A stretch of DNA of 64,000 nucleotides from Methanobacterium sp. (GCA_015661405.1 JACWMK010000007.1:1-64000); one strand, 5' to 3'; shown: positions 35,570 to 45,083, counted from the stretch's first letter. Numbers and translations: made by a program. The notes: generated by a model not told the origin, from the sequence alone.

Positions 35570-36007
35570 ATGATAAGAAAAACTAAAAAAATATGTAAAA
35601 TGAGAGGCTCAAGAACCGTGGGAGGAGGCTGCTCCAAGATGAGAAGAGGAGCAGGTCACCGTGGTGGAAGAGGAATGTCCGGAGGTCACAAACACATGTG
35701 GACTTGGATAGTTAAATATGATCCTAAACATTATGGAAAATACGGTTTCAAAAGACCTCAAAAAACTATCACAAGATTTAAAACAGTAAATCTTGATTTC
35801 ATAGATGAAAAAGCAGCAGTATTGATTGATAAGAATTTAGCAACCCAAGAAAATGGAATTATAGTGATAAATGTAACCGAGTTGGGATATAATAAAGTAT
35901 TAGGAAATGGTAGAATCACCCAACCACTCATAATTAAATCACCTAAATTTTCACAAACAGCATTAACTAAGATTGAAAATGCTGGTGGAGAAGCAGTCAT
36001 TATTTAA
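35570..36007 (+). CDS. rpl15: Ribosomal protein uL15
   Basis: L15, 145 residues. The glycine/arginine-rich N terminus RKTKKICKMRGSRTVGGG and GAGHRGGRGMSGGHKHMWTW threads into 23S rRNA; the C-terminal domain ends TALTKIENAGGEAVII. Upstream ribosome site is weak. It directly precedes secY, as in most archaea and bacteria. Confidence 0.95.
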   Translation: MIRKTKKICKMRGSRTVGGGCSKMRRGAGHRGGRGMSGGHKHMWTWIVKYDPKHYGKYGFKRPQKTITRFKTVNLDFIDEKAAVLIDKNLATQENGIIVINVTELGYNKVLGNGRITQPLIIKSPKFSQTALTKIENAGGEAVII

Positions 36008-36092
36008 AATATTTAATTTGTAAAGAATCAAATAATTTAATTTAAGATTAGACTGTTATAATTTATATTTTCAAAGTAAGGAGTGAAACCAT

Positions 36093-37430
36093 TTGATTGA
36101 AAAGCTGGAGCCTATTTTTTCTCTCATACCTCAGGTTAAATCACCGGAATATAGGGTTCCATTTAGGGAAAAGCTTAAATGGACGGGAGTAATCCTTGTA
36201 TTATATTTTATACTTGGAGTAGTAACTTTATATGGTCTAAGCCCAACTGCTGTAGACACATTTGGAGGACTTCGGGCTGTATTGGCTGGTAGTTTTGGTT
36301 CTATAATAACTTTAGGTATAGGACCCATAGTTTCAGCATCCATTATATTACAGCTATTAGTTGGTGGAAAAATTATTGATTTAGATCTCAGCCAACCAAG
36401 AGATAAAGTTATATTCCAGGGAACTCAGAAACTCCTTGCAATCATATTTACAATATTTGAAGCTGCAGTATTAGTTCTCAGTGGTGCACTACCTCCCTCA
36501 GACCCCTCATTCACAGGGATATTACTACTACAAATCGTCATTGGAGGAATACTCATTATATTCCTGGATGAAGTTGTATCTAAATGGGGATTCGGAAGTG
36601 GTGTTGGATTATTCATTGCAGCAGGAGTGGCTCAAACAATCATTGTAGGGACATTTAATCCTCTCTCATCACCAACAACTCCGGGAGTACCTGCCGGAGC
36701 ACTACCTCACTTTATATACACATTAACTACAAGTTCGCCTGATTTAAGCCTTCTTATACCTGTGTTTGCGGTTATAGTAGTATTCGCAATAGTTGTTTAT
36801 GCCGAATGTATGCGGGTAGAGATACCAGTATCTTATGGTGGTGTTAAAGGAGCACGTGGAAAATATCCTCTTAGATTCATATATGCTAGTAATATGCCGG
36901 TTATATTAACCAGTGCACTTCTATTGAATGTGCAGCTTTTCGCACAAATGTTCCAAAAACTAGGATTCCCCATTTTAGGTACAGTCACTAATGGAAAAGC
37001 AATAAGCGGATTAGCATTACTACTCACATACCCTACAGTTAGTACTATCTTCACCAATCCCTTGGAAGTAATAGTATTTGGAATAGTATTTGTAGCGTCC
37101 TGTATACTATTCGCTTGGCTATGGGTTGAATTGAGTGGAATAGGCCCTAAACAGGTTTCAAAACAGTTATATCAAATGGGAATGCAGATTCCTGGTTTCA
37201 GAAGTAGTAGAGGACATTTCGAGAGAATTCTCCAAAAGTACATACCAGCAATAACCATAATGGGTGGTGCTTTTGTAGGTTTCCTAGCTTTCGGGGCAGA
37301 TCTGACAGGAGCTCTTGGTGGAGGTACTGGTGTTCTGCTTACTGTAGGTATAGTATATAGATTATACGAAGAATTAGCACAAGAACAAATGATGGATATG
37401 CATCCTATGCTTAGAAAATTTTTGGAATGA
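36093..37430 (+). CDS. secY: Preprotein translocase subunit SecY
   Basis: SecY/Sec61 alpha, 445 residues with ten membrane segments. The plug/TM2 region has GSFGSIITLGIGPIVSASI and the cytoplasmic loop ahead of TM9 reads RGHFERILQKYIPA. It is the channel for secreted and membrane proteins. The start is TTG with AAGGAGTGA upstream. SecY sits directly before adenylate kinase and an EMC3/YidC-like gene, so export components are co-expressed with the ribosome. Confidence 0.97.
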   Translation: MIEKLEPIFSLIPQVKSPEYRVPFREKLKWTGVILVLYFILGVVTLYGLSPTAVDTFGGLRAVLAGSFGSIITLGIGPIVSASIILQLLVGGKIIDLDLSQPRDKVIFQGTQKLLAIIFTIFEAAVLVLSGALPPSDPSFTGILLLQIVIGGILIIFLDEVVSKWGFGSGVGLFIAAGVAQTIIVGTFNPLSSPTTPGVPAGALPHFIYTLTTSSPDLSLLIPVFAVIVVFAIVVYAECMRVEIPVSYGGVKGARGKYPLRFIYASNMPVILTSALLLNVQLFAQMFQKLGFPILGTVTNGKAISGLALLLTYPTVSTIFTNPLEVIVFGIVFVASCILFAWLWVELSGIGPKQVSKQLYQMGMQIPGFRSSRGHFERILQKYIPAITIMGGAFVGFLAFGADLTGALGGGTGVLLTVGIVYRLYEELAQEQMMDMHPMLRKFLE

Positions 37431-37477
37431 CAATAAAAATTATAGAATAATATTAAAATTCAAGAGAGGATTTATAG

Positions 37478-38035
37478 ATGAAAGTGGTCGTAGTAGCTGG
37501 AATTCCGGGTTCGGGCAGTACAACAATTTTGGAGAATGCATTGGAAAACTTGGAGTATACACATGTTAATTATGGTGATGTGATGCTACTTATAGCTCAA
37601 GAAATGGGATTAGCGGATGATCGAGATTCTATAAGAAAATTATCTCCTGATGTGCAGAAGGAAATTCAGCGAAAGGCTGCAAAAGATATAAAAGAAAGGT
37701 CAAAGGAAAGTAATATAATTGTAGATACTCACTGCACAATCAAAACACCTCATGGTTTTTTACCAGGACTTCCTAAATGGGTGCTTGAGGAATTACAACC
37801 AGATCAATTTGTCTTGATTGAGGCAGATGGTGACGAGATTATTTTACGAAGAATCAATGACACATCCAGAATTAGGGATGTGGAGAAGCTTAAAGACATC
37901 GATCTTCATCAGCAAATGAATAGGGCAGTTTCAATGGCTTACGCTGCTTTAACTGGTGCAACCGTTCAAATAATTATGAATCATGATAATCAATTGGATG
38001 AATCTGTTGAGGAAATTATTAGAACGCTTAAATAA
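37478..38035 (+). CDS. adkA: Archaeal adenylate kinase AdkA
   Basis: Adenylate kinase of the archaeal trimeric type, 185 residues. The P-loop is GIPGSGSTT (residues 8-16), in which the usual Lys is Ser, as the archaeal family tolerates. Later come VNYGDVML, DTHCTIKTPHGFLPGLP and RRINDTSRIRD for substrate binding. It interconverts ATP, AMP and ADP. Conserved after secY in euryarchaea. GAGAGGA precedes the ATG. Confidence 0.94.
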   Translation: MKVVVVAGIPGSGSTTILENALENLEYTHVNYGDVMLLIAQEMGLADDRDSIRKLSPDVQKEIQRKAAKDIKERSKESNIIVDTHCTIKTPHGFLPGLPKWVLEELQPDQFVLIEADGDEIILRRINDTSRIRDVEKLKDIDLHQQMNRAVSMAYAALTGATVQIIMNHDNQLDESVEEIIRTLK

Positions 38036-38103
38036 AATTATTAAATTAAAAAAATTATAAAAACTGAAAACTATAACATTTTTATGATAAGAGGTAATAA
38101 AAA

Positions 38104-38688
38104 ATGGCGATTCAAATTTTAAATCAACTCCTGAATCCAGTGTTAACTCCTTTACTTCACTTAGTTAATGATCCACATAATCCTGCATTTGCATTAATGA
38201 TAGGAGTTTTTATAATAGCCACTATAGTAGCTTTTATAATTACTATGGCTAATAAGCTATTAGTAGATCAGGATCGATTACAGTTTTTACAAAAGGAAAT
38301 GAAAGTATTCCAACAGGAAATGATGCAAGCCCAAAAATCAGGCGACCCCAAAGTTATGGCGGATGCTAAGAAAAAGCAATCTGAATTCATGGATATTCAG
38401 AAAGAGATGATGTTCAATTCATTCAAACCTATGATAGTTACTTTTGTACCTATCATAATCGTATTTTATTGGATGGCGCAGAATCCAGCTGTAACACATT
38501 TTTATGTGTTACTACCTGCATTAGCCTATTATGTATTACTCGTGCCAATATTCCACATGTTTTACCATCCTTCTGCTTTCGTGCCCCATAATGTTATGGC
38601 TATTGAATGGTTAGGTTGGTATATCCTATGTTCATTTGCCATGTCTTTAATATGGAGAAAATTTTTGGGACTTAAAGGAGCGATGTAA
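38104..38688 (+). CDS. DUF106 membrane insertase (EMC3/TMCO1 homologue)
   Basis: Protein of 194 residues: one membrane segment near residues 28-50, a cytoplasmic coiled coil (DRLQFLQKEMKVFQQEMMQAQ), then two or three further segments. This is the archaeal Oxa1-superfamily DUF106 group, related to EMC3, TMCO1 and Get1, which insert membrane proteins. The location next to secY is conserved and supports that role. GAGGTAAT precedes the ATG. Together with the EMC6-like gene at 11322 it may form a minimal insertase. Confidence 0.9.
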   Translation: MAIQILNQLLNPVLTPLLHLVNDPHNPAFALMIGVFIIATIVAFIITMANKLLVDQDRLQFLQKEMKVFQQEMMQAQKSGDPKVMADAKKKQSEFMDIQKEMMFNSFKPMIVTFVPIIIVFYWMAQNPAVTHFYVLLPALAYYVLLVPIFHMFYHPSAFVPHNVMAIEWLGWYILCSFAMSLIWRKFLGLKGAM

Positions 38689-38718
38689 TAAAATATTAAG
38701 TTTAAGAGGTGTATTATA

Positions 38719-38985
38719 ATGCCAGCATTAAGATATAGATCTAGATCGTATAAAAGAACTTTTAAGAAAACTCCCGGAGGAGTTACGGTATTACATTATA
38801 AGAAGAAGAAACCATCCAAACATTTATGCGCGGATTGTGGTAAATTACTTCATGCAGTTCCCCGGGCAAGACCGTATCAAATAAGAAAACTTCCAAAATC
38901 AAAGAAAAGACCTAATAGGCCATATGGTGGATATCTCTGTTCAGAATGCGCCCGTAAAATATTTAAAAGAGAGGCCAGATCCTGA
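38719..38985 (+). CDS. rpl34e: Ribosomal protein eL34
   Basis: L34e, 88 residues. Start PALRYRSRSYKRTFKKTPGG, zinc site CADCGK and CSECARK, with the typical RARPYQIRKLPKSKKRPNRPYGG between them. Archaeal/eukaryotic only. Its stop overlaps the cytidylate kinase start by one base. Confidence 0.95.
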   Translation: MPALRYRSRSYKRTFKKTPGGVTVLHYKKKKPSKHLCADCGKLLHAVPRARPYQIRKLPKSKKRPNRPYGGYLCSECARKIFKREARS

Positions 38986-39503
38986 TGATTATAACCATCG
39001 GCGGATTAGCTGGAAGTGGTACAACTACAGCATCAGAAATCCTGTCTAAGAAGATGGGAATTCCTTATCTTTCAGCAGGGGATATATTTCGTCAGATGGC
39101 AGCCGAATGTAATATGACTATATTAGAATTTAGTAAATATGCTGAAGATAACTTAGATATTGATCGTGAAATAGATCAAAGACAAGCTCAAATAGCTAGT
39201 GAAAGTGAAGATCTGATTGTAGAAGGAAGGCTTTCCGCATATTTTGTAGAAGCGGATCTTAAAGTTTTTTTCACAGCCCCATTAAGTGTTCGTTCTGAAC
39301 GGATCAGTAGAAGAGAAAATAAACCTTTAAATATTGTAGAGAAAGAAGTTTTAGAGAGAGGAAAAAGTGAGGCTAGACGTTACCAGGAATTACATGGAAT
39401 TAATATTAATGATTTTGAGATTTATGATCTTATCATAAAAACTAATAGTTTCCATGCTGAAAGCGTCACTAAAATTATATTAACAGCAATTGAGGTGATT
39501 TAA
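38985..39503 (+). CDS. cmk: Cytidylate kinase
   Basis: CMP/dCMP kinase, 172 residues. P-loop GGLAGSGTTT (residues 5-14), again with Thr in place of Lys; GIPYLSAGDIFRQMA is the NMP-binding segment and EGRLSAYF follows. It phosphorylates CMP, supplying pyrimidine nucleotides. One-base overlap with L34e and immediate junction with L14e mark tight operon packing. Confidence 0.93.
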   Translation: MIITIGGLAGSGTTTASEILSKKMGIPYLSAGDIFRQMAAECNMTILEFSKYAEDNLDIDREIDQRQAQIASESEDLIVEGRLSAYFVEADLKVFFTAPLSVRSERISRRENKPLNIVEKEVLERGKSEARRYQELHGININDFEIYDLIIKTNSFHAESVTKIILTAIEVI

Positions 39504-39734
39504 ATGCCAGCTATAGAAGTTGGAAGAGTTTGTATTAAAATTGCAGGAAGAGAATCCGGCGAAAGATGTGTTATTGTAGAGATTATAGATGATAAATTTG
39601 TAGAAGTGGTAGGTAAAACCATAAAAAACAGAAGATGCAACATTAAACATTTAGAACCAGTGGATCAAGTAATTGGAATAAAATCTGATGATGTTGAAAT
39701 AGTGAAAAAAGATTTAGAATCCATTTTAGCATAG
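39504..39734 (+). CDS. rpl14e: Ribosomal protein eL14
   Basis: L14e, 76 residues, a KOW/SH3-like fold: IEVGRVCIKIAGRESGERCVIVEIID and GKTIKNRRCNIKHLEPV. Archaeal/eukaryotic. Its ribosome site GAGGTGAT lies inside the end of cmk. Followed by Cbf5, as in other euryarchaea. Confidence 0.94.
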   Translation: MPAIEVGRVCIKIAGRESGERCVIVEIIDDKFVEVVGKTIKNRRCNIKHLEPVDQVIGIKSDDVEIVKKDLESILA

Positions 39735-39811
39735 AAACAACAGAAATACAAAAAAAAATGATTTTTTATGAATTATAAAGTTAAAATTGTATTTATTGTA
39801 AGGTTTTATTG

Positions 39812-40774
39812 ATGGTAGAACTCCTCCACAAGGCTGATGGTGAAACAAACCCCGAATATGGTTGTCCACCTGATGAAAGATCTATAGAGGAACATATTTC
39901 TAAAGGTATTATCAATTTAGATAAACCATCAGGTCCAACCTCTCATGAAGTAGATTCCTGGGTTAAAAAAATACTTAACGTTGATAAAACAGGTCATGGG
40001 GGGACTTTGGATCCTCGAGTTACTGGTGTGCTTCCAATAGGTATTGATCATGCAACTCGAGTTATTGAACTTCTGCTTCAGGCTCCTAAAGAATATGTAT
40101 GTCTTATGAGACTGCATGAAGAGGTTGATGACTGCAGTATAGCTCGTATACTTCGAGAATTCCAAGGAAAAATATTTCAAATTCCACCAGTTAAATCAGC
40201 AGTTAAAAGAGAATTAAGAGTACGTAGGATATACTATGTTGATCTGCTTGAGATGGAGGGACAGAATGTTCTTTTCAAAATAGGCTGTGAAGCAGGAACT
40301 TATATAAGGAAATACTGTCATGATATCGGTGAAGCATTAGGATCCGGTGCACATATGGCTGAGCTTCGTAGAACAATTGTAGGTACATTCAGGGAGGATA
40401 AAACCATTAAAACCTTACAGGATTTAACTGATGATTATTGGCAGTTAACTGAGGAAGGTGACGAATCAGCTTTAAGAAGTACTATACTCCCTATGGAGAA
40501 AGCAGCATGTCACCTGCCTAAGTTAGTGGTTAGAGACTCTGCAGTTGATGCTTTATGTCACGGTGCTGATCTGGCTAGTGGAGGAATCTTATCTCTTACA
40601 TCAAATATTGAAAAGGGATCAATTGTTGCCCTACAGACTTTGAAGGGTGAGTTGATAGCAGCTGGGGAAAGCCTCTATAATTCTAGTGAAATATGCGAGA
40701 AAACTAAAGGTATAATGGTGGATATAAAAAAGGTTTTTATGGAACCTGGAACATATCCAAAGATGTGGAAGTAA
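39812..40774 (+). CDS. cbf5: rRNA/tRNA pseudouridine synthase Cbf5
   Basis: Cbf5 of about 320 residues. The catalytic Asp is in GHGGTLDPRVTGVLP near residue 68; then PPVKSAVKRELRVRRIYY and CEAGTYIRKYCHDIG. A C-terminal PUA domain (LPKLVVRDSAVDALCHGA...) binds H/ACA guide RNA. It converts uridine to pseudouridine with Nop10, Gar1 and L7Ae. The ATG at 39812 has AAGG eight bases upstream; a TTG directly before it is the alternative start. Confidence 0.95.
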   Translation: MVELLHKADGETNPEYGCPPDERSIEEHISKGIINLDKPSGPTSHEVDSWVKKILNVDKTGHGGTLDPRVTGVLPIGIDHATRVIELLLQAPKEYVCLMRLHEEVDDCSIARILREFQGKIFQIPPVKSAVKRELRVRRIYYVDLLEMEGQNVLFKIGCEAGTYIRKYCHDIGEALGSGAHMAELRRTIVGTFREDKTIKTLQDLTDDYWQLTEEGDESALRSTILPMEKAACHLPKLVVRDSAVDALCHGADLASGGILSLTSNIEKGSIVALQTLKGELIAAGESLYNSSEICEKTKGIMVDIKKVFMEPGTYPKMWK

Positions 40775-40853
40775 AAACTCGCTCTTTAAATATGACTTCC
40801 AAAATTATTTGAACCTTAAATCCGGATGTAGCTTAACCTTATTATGAATGATG

Positions 40854-40860
40854 TTTAAAA
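40854..40860 (+). promoter_or_regulatory. Candidate TATA box for tRNA-Ser
   Basis: TTTAAAA ends 28 bases before the first base of the mature tRNA, the usual archaeal spacing. The motif is weak and AT-rich surroundings make it uncertain. Confidence 0.35.
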
Positions 40861-40887
40861 TTCATGAATAGATTTAATTCTACTTAT

Positions 40888-40972
<85 letters not shown>

Positions 40973-41066
40973 TTTCAAAATACATATATTTAATAATAAA
41001 CATATATTAAGAGAATGAATTTAATTAAATCCTTTGTAAACAGTGGAAATTTGGAGGTTAATTAGT

Positions 41067-41525
41067 ATGGATGAAGAATTTAAACATATGGTCCGTATAG
41101 CACGGAGAGATTTGGATGGTAATAAATCAATCGTAAATGCCCTTTCAGGTGTAAAAGGCGTGGGAATTGCATTATCAGGGGCTTTATGCACGTCTATGAA
41201 TTTAGATTTAAATCAAAAAATTGGATTTTTATCTGATGATAAAATAACTGAAATTGAAGGTGCAATGAGGGATCCTAAAAAATTCAATCTACCGGATTGG
41301 ATGTTAAACCGACGTAATGATTATGAAACTGGTGAAACAGTTCATCTTATAGAATCAGACTTAATGATGCGTCTTAGAGATGATCTGAATCGAATGAAAA
41401 AAGTTAGAAGTTATAAAGGTAAAAGGCATGAAGTAGGATTACCCGTAAGGGGTCAAAGAACAAAATCCACCTTTAGAAAAGGTACATCAGTTGGAGTTAG
41501 GAAAAGAAGAGCAAGGCAAGTATAA
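41067..41525 (+). CDS. rps13: Ribosomal protein uS13
   Basis: S13, 152 residues. Start MDEEFKHMVRIARRDLDGNK, helix-two-turn-helix GVKGVGIALSGALC, C-terminal basic tail GLPVRGQRTKSTFRKGTS. The ATG at 41067 follows GGAGGT; an upstream in-frame start lacks family similarity. S13 contacts the P-site tRNA and 5S-side bridge. First gene of the alpha-type operon S13-S4-S11-RpoD. Confidence 0.96.
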   Translation: MDEEFKHMVRIARRDLDGNKSIVNALSGVKGVGIALSGALCTSMNLDLNQKIGFLSDDKITEIEGAMRDPKKFNLPDWMLNRRNDYETGETVHLIESDLMMRLRDDLNRMKKVRSYKGKRHEVGLPVRGQRTKSTFRKGTSVGVRKRRARQV

Positions 41526-41548
41526 ACTTATTATAGGAGAAATTTATT

Positions 41549-42073
41549 ATGGGACATCCAAGAAAATCAAGGAAAAAATATGATACACCATCTCACCCCT
41601 GGAATGCGGATAGGATAAAAGCAGAAAATAAATTAACTGTGAAATATGGACTTAAAACTAAGAAAGAAATCTGGAAAGCTGAAACAATGGTTAAAAGGTA
41701 TAGGAGGGATGCTAGGCAACTTCTAGGTATGTCTAGTGAACATAATCCTGCTGAAAGGAATCAGCTTTTAAGCCATCTGATGAGATTAGGTTTTTTGGGA
41801 CAAGAAGCTAAATTAGAGGATGTATTAAACCTCACCACAGAAGATGTGCTCCGAAGAAGATTACAAACTATGGTACATCAGAAAGGACTAGCTAACACTG
41901 CAAAAGAATCTAGAATTATGGTGGTACATGGACACATAGCTCTTAATGGTAAAAAAATAGATGCACCTAGTTATCTAGTTAAGCATGGCGAAGAGGATCT
42001 TATAGGATTTTATGAAGGTTCCGTAATGGAAAAGTATCATAAAGATCAGGTTTCTAAGGCAGATAGTAAATAG
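41549..42073 (+). CDS. rps4: Ribosomal protein uS4
   Basis: S4, 174 residues. MGHPRKSRKKYDTPSHPWN at the start, then the S4 RNA-binding domain RRRLQTMVHQKGLANTAKES and RIMVVHGHIALNGKK. It begins 30S assembly. GGAGA precedes the ATG. Confidence 0.96.
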   Translation: MGHPRKSRKKYDTPSHPWNADRIKAENKLTVKYGLKTKKEIWKAETMVKRYRRDARQLLGMSSEHNPAERNQLLSHLMRLGFLGQEAKLEDVLNLTTEDVLRRRLQTMVHQKGLANTAKESRIMVVHGHIALNGKKIDAPSYLVKHGEEDLIGFYEGSVMEKYHKDQVSKADSK

Positions 42074-42133
42074 AATTTATAAGAAAAATCAGAACAATAT
42101 ATAATATTATCAAAATAATTTAGGTGAAATTTA

Positions 42134-42526
42134 ATGGCTGAAAATGAAAAATGGGGTGTAGCTAACATATACTCCTCTTTTAATAATACTATAATCACAG
42201 TAACTGATCTGACTGGAGCTGAAACCATTACGCAATGGTCTGGTGGTAAAGTAGTAAGAGCAGATAGACAAGAATCATCACCCTTCGCAGCTATGGAGGC
42301 TGCTTCTAGGGCAGCAGATGATGTAAAAGAAAAGGGAATAATAGGATTGCACATCCGAGTAAGAGCACCCGGTGGAAACGGTCCCAGAACACCCGGACCC
42401 GGGGCTCAGGCCACTATCCGAGCTTTAGCTAGGGCAGGCATACGAATTGGTAAGATAGAAGATGTAACTCCAATACCTCATGATGGTACCGGAAGACCAG
42501 GAGGTAAAAGGGGGAGAAGGGTCTAA
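42134..42526 (+). CDS. rps11: Ribosomal protein uS11
   Basis: S11, 130 residues. KWGVANIYSSFNNTIITVTDLTGAE and the end VTPIPHDGTGRPGGKRGRRV are diagnostic. It lines the mRNA exit region of the platform. GGTGAA precedes the ATG. No spacer before rpoD, indicating coupling. Confidence 0.97.
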   Translation: MAENEKWGVANIYSSFNNTIITVTDLTGAETITQWSGGKVVRADRQESSPFAAMEAASRAADDVKEKGIIGLHIRVRAPGGNGPRTPGPGAQATIRALARAGIRIGKIEDVTPIPHDGTGRPGGKRGRRV

Positions 42527-43312
42527 ATGAATATAGACATTAAAACTAAAGATGAGCAAAATATCATACTAATAATAGAGGGTGTAGATGTACCATTTAT
42601 AAATGCATTGCGAAGAATCTGTATGGTTGAAATTCCCACCATGGCAGTCGAGAATGTTGAAATATATAAAAATGATTCACGTATATTTGATGAAGTTTTA
42701 TCACATAGATTAGGTTTAATCCCACTCAAAACTGATCTGGATTCAATTACACTAAGAGAAGAGTGTGATTGTGAAGATCACTGCACCAGTTGTAGTGTTT
42801 CACTTTTACTTAAGGAAACGGGTCCTAAAGTAGTTTACTCTGGAGATCTTACTTCACAGGACTCCAAAATAGTTCCGGTTCATGACAGAATTCCACTGTT
42901 AAAGTTAAGAGATGGAGAAGAAGTGGAATTAGAGGCTATAGCGCAATTAGGAATTGGTTTAGAACATGCTAAATGGCAGCCTACTACTACTTCTGCTTAT
43001 ATGTACTACCCCGTAATAACTATTGATTCAGAAAAATGTGAAGTATGTGCAAAATGTGCTGATGAATGCCCTCGGGGAGTTTTACAGTTTGATGAGAAGG
43101 AGAATAAGATAATTGTATTGGATCCTGAACAATGTACAATGTGTAAAACTTGTTCTAAGGATTGTGAACCTTCAGCAATAACTGTAGAAGGTAGAGAGGA
43201 TAAATTCATATTTAAAATTGAAACCGATGGATCATTATCTCCAGAAGAGGTAATAACAACTGCATGTGATATTCTAGCTCAAAAATCTGATAAAATATTA
43301 ACCTTCAAATGA
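42527..43312 (+). CDS. rpoD: DNA-directed RNA polymerase subunit D
   Basis: RpoD, 261 residues, homologue of bacterial alpha and eukaryotic Rpb3. INALRRICMVEIPTMAVE and DEVLSHRLGLIPLKTDL form the assembly interface with RpoL. A ferredoxin-like insert carries two full cysteine sets, CEVCAKCADECP and CTMCKTCSKDCE, so two [4Fe-4S] clusters could bind. Many archaeal D subunits hold one, two or none. Starts immediately after the S11 stop. Confidence 0.96.
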   Translation: MNIDIKTKDEQNIILIIEGVDVPFINALRRICMVEIPTMAVENVEIYKNDSRIFDEVLSHRLGLIPLKTDLDSITLREECDCEDHCTSCSVSLLLKETGPKVVYSGDLTSQDSKIVPVHDRIPLLKLRDGEEVELEAIAQLGIGLEHAKWQPTTTSAYMYYPVITIDSEKCEVCAKCADECPRGVLQFDEKENKIIVLDPEQCTMCKTCSKDCEPSAITVEGREDKFIFKIETDGSLSPEEVITTACDILAQKSDKILTFK

Positions 43313-43331
43313 AAAGGAGTATGTTATAAAG

Positions 43332-43691
43332 ATGATAATACAAAAGACCAACCCCAAGCTCACAGGACTCATAAATAGTCTTAAAGAAAACTCATATCAG
43401 AAAGAAGCACCCATCTGGAAGGATGTATCCAGAAGACTTGAAAGGTCAACTAGAAGGCAGGCTGAGGTTAATTTATCTCAGTTAAACCGTTACACATCCG
43501 TTGATGAATTAGTTTTGGTGCCTGGAAAAATTTTAGGAAGCGGTGTACTGGATCATAAGATTCAAGTAGCGGCTTTGAGTTTCTCTAGTTTGGCGAAAGA
43601 GAAAATAGAAACCGCTGGTGGCGAATGCCTCACTATAATTCAACTTATGGAGAGTAATCCCAAGGGCAGTGGTGTAAGAATAATAGAATAA
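43332..43691 (+). CDS. rpl18e: Ribosomal protein eL18
   Basis: L18e, 119 residues, the archaeal/eukaryotic counterpart placed near L15 in the 50S subunit. TNPKLTGLINSLKENSYQKEAPIW and LVPGKILGSGVLDHKIQVAALSF identify it. AAGGAG is upstream of the ATG at suitable spacing. Confidence 0.95.
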   Translation: MIIQKTNPKLTGLINSLKENSYQKEAPIWKDVSRRLERSTRRQAEVNLSQLNRYTSVDELVLVPGKILGSGVLDHKIQVAALSFSSLAKEKIETAGGECLTIIQLMESNPKGSGVRIIE

Positions 43692-43727
43692 AAAAATGTT
43701 TTTCATATTAATAAGGGTAAGGTGTAT

Positions 43728-44155
<428 letters not shown>

Positions 44156-44215
44156 TTATATTTAACTTAGATAATTATAAAATTAAAATAAAAAAATTTA
44201 TGGTAGTGTTTAATA

Positions 44216-44617
44216 ATGAAGAAGGTAATTCATACAAGTGGAAAGAGGAAAACATCAATAGCTAGGGGTAGATTCCGTGAAGGAAAAGGTCGAGTGAGAA
44301 TAAATAAACGACCTGTAGTATTATACCAACCGGAATTAGCTAGACTCAAAATAAATGAACCACTCGCATTAGCAGGTAAACTAACTGAAAATGTGGATAT
44401 AGACGTTAGAGTTGTAGGTGGAGGAGTAATGGGTCAAGCTGAAGCCGCGCGAATGGTTATAGCTAAAGGATTAGTCCAATGGACTAGTGATATGGATTTA
44501 AAAGAAAAATATGCTCAGTATGATCGAACTATGTTAGTAGGTGACCCTCGACGTAGTGAACCTAAAAAATATGGTGGAAGAGGAGCTAGAGCAAGAAGAC
44601 AGAAAAGTTACAGGTGA
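44216..44617 (+). CDS. rps9: Ribosomal protein uS9
   Basis: S9, 133 residues. HTSGKRKTSIARGRFREGKGRV and the end EPKKYGGRGARARRQKSYR, whose C-terminal Arg reaches the P-site tRNA anticodon loop. The upstream region is AT-rich with a weak GGTAGTG site. Confidence 0.96.
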   Translation: MKKVIHTSGKRKTSIARGRFREGKGRVRINKRPVVLYQPELARLKINEPLALAGKLTENVDIDVRVVGGGVMGQAEAARMVIAKGLVQWTSDMDLKEKYAQYDRTMLVGDPRRSEPKKYGGRGARARRQKSYR

Positions 44618-44647
44618 AACAATTACCAATTTTAAAGATGATTTATT

Positions 44648-44815
44648 ATGATTCCAATAAGATGTTTAAGCTGCGGTAAAGTTGTATCCGGTTATTATGA
44701 GGAATATAAGAAAAGAACAGAGGATGGGGAAAATCCTAAAGATGTTCTTGATGATCTTGGACTTAACAAATATTGCTGTAGAAGAATGATCATAGCTCAT
44801 GTTGAAGTGTGGTAG
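44648..44815 (+). CDS. rpoN: DNA-directed RNA polymerase subunit N
   Basis: RpoN, 55 residues, homologue of Rpb10. MIPIRCLSCGKVVSGYYEEY and the CCRRMIIAHVE end carry the atypical zinc site CxxC...CC. The TAG stop's last G is also the first base of the tRNA-Pro gene, so RNA polymerase reads straight from this mRNA into the tRNA. Archaeal promoters for the tRNA would have to lie inside this coding region. Confidence 0.96.
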   Translation: MIPIRCLSCGKVVSGYYEEYKKRTEDGENPKDVLDDLGLNKYCCRRMIIAHVEVW

Positions 44816-44849
44816 GGGCCGTAGGGTAGCTTGGTCCATCCTCTCAGCC

Positions 44850-44933
44850 ATTGAAGTAAGTATTCCATTTCCTTAGTTAAGGAGCAATAAACCCCCTCCA
44901 TAACTTTCTTTTAATATATTTCTTCGACTGAAA
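44850..44933 (+). other. tRNA-Pro intron 1 (84 nt, position 32/33)
   Basis: Central helix TCAG (44844-44847) with CTGA (44928-44931), bulges CCA and AAC of three bases each, inner helix TTGAAG/CTTCGA, outer helix ATCCTC (44838-44843) with GGGGAT (44935-44940). Cutting after the second base of each bulge releases 84 bases and places C32 next to C33. The inner part has a further hairpin, TCCTT/AAGGA. Confidence 0.85.
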
Positions 44934-44938
44934 CGGGG

Positions 44939-44992
<54 letters not shown>

Positions 44993-45083
44993 CTTTTAAT
45001 TTAAACTTTAATAGGATATATTTTATTCAAAAAAAAATAGAGGAATAAAAAAAAAGAAATTAATTTTATGGAAGAAGATTATT

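Noticed and set aside
44666..44851. Minus-strand frame overlapping rpoN and tRNA-Pro
   Set aside because: Antisense of rpoN and a tRNA, no similarity to any family.
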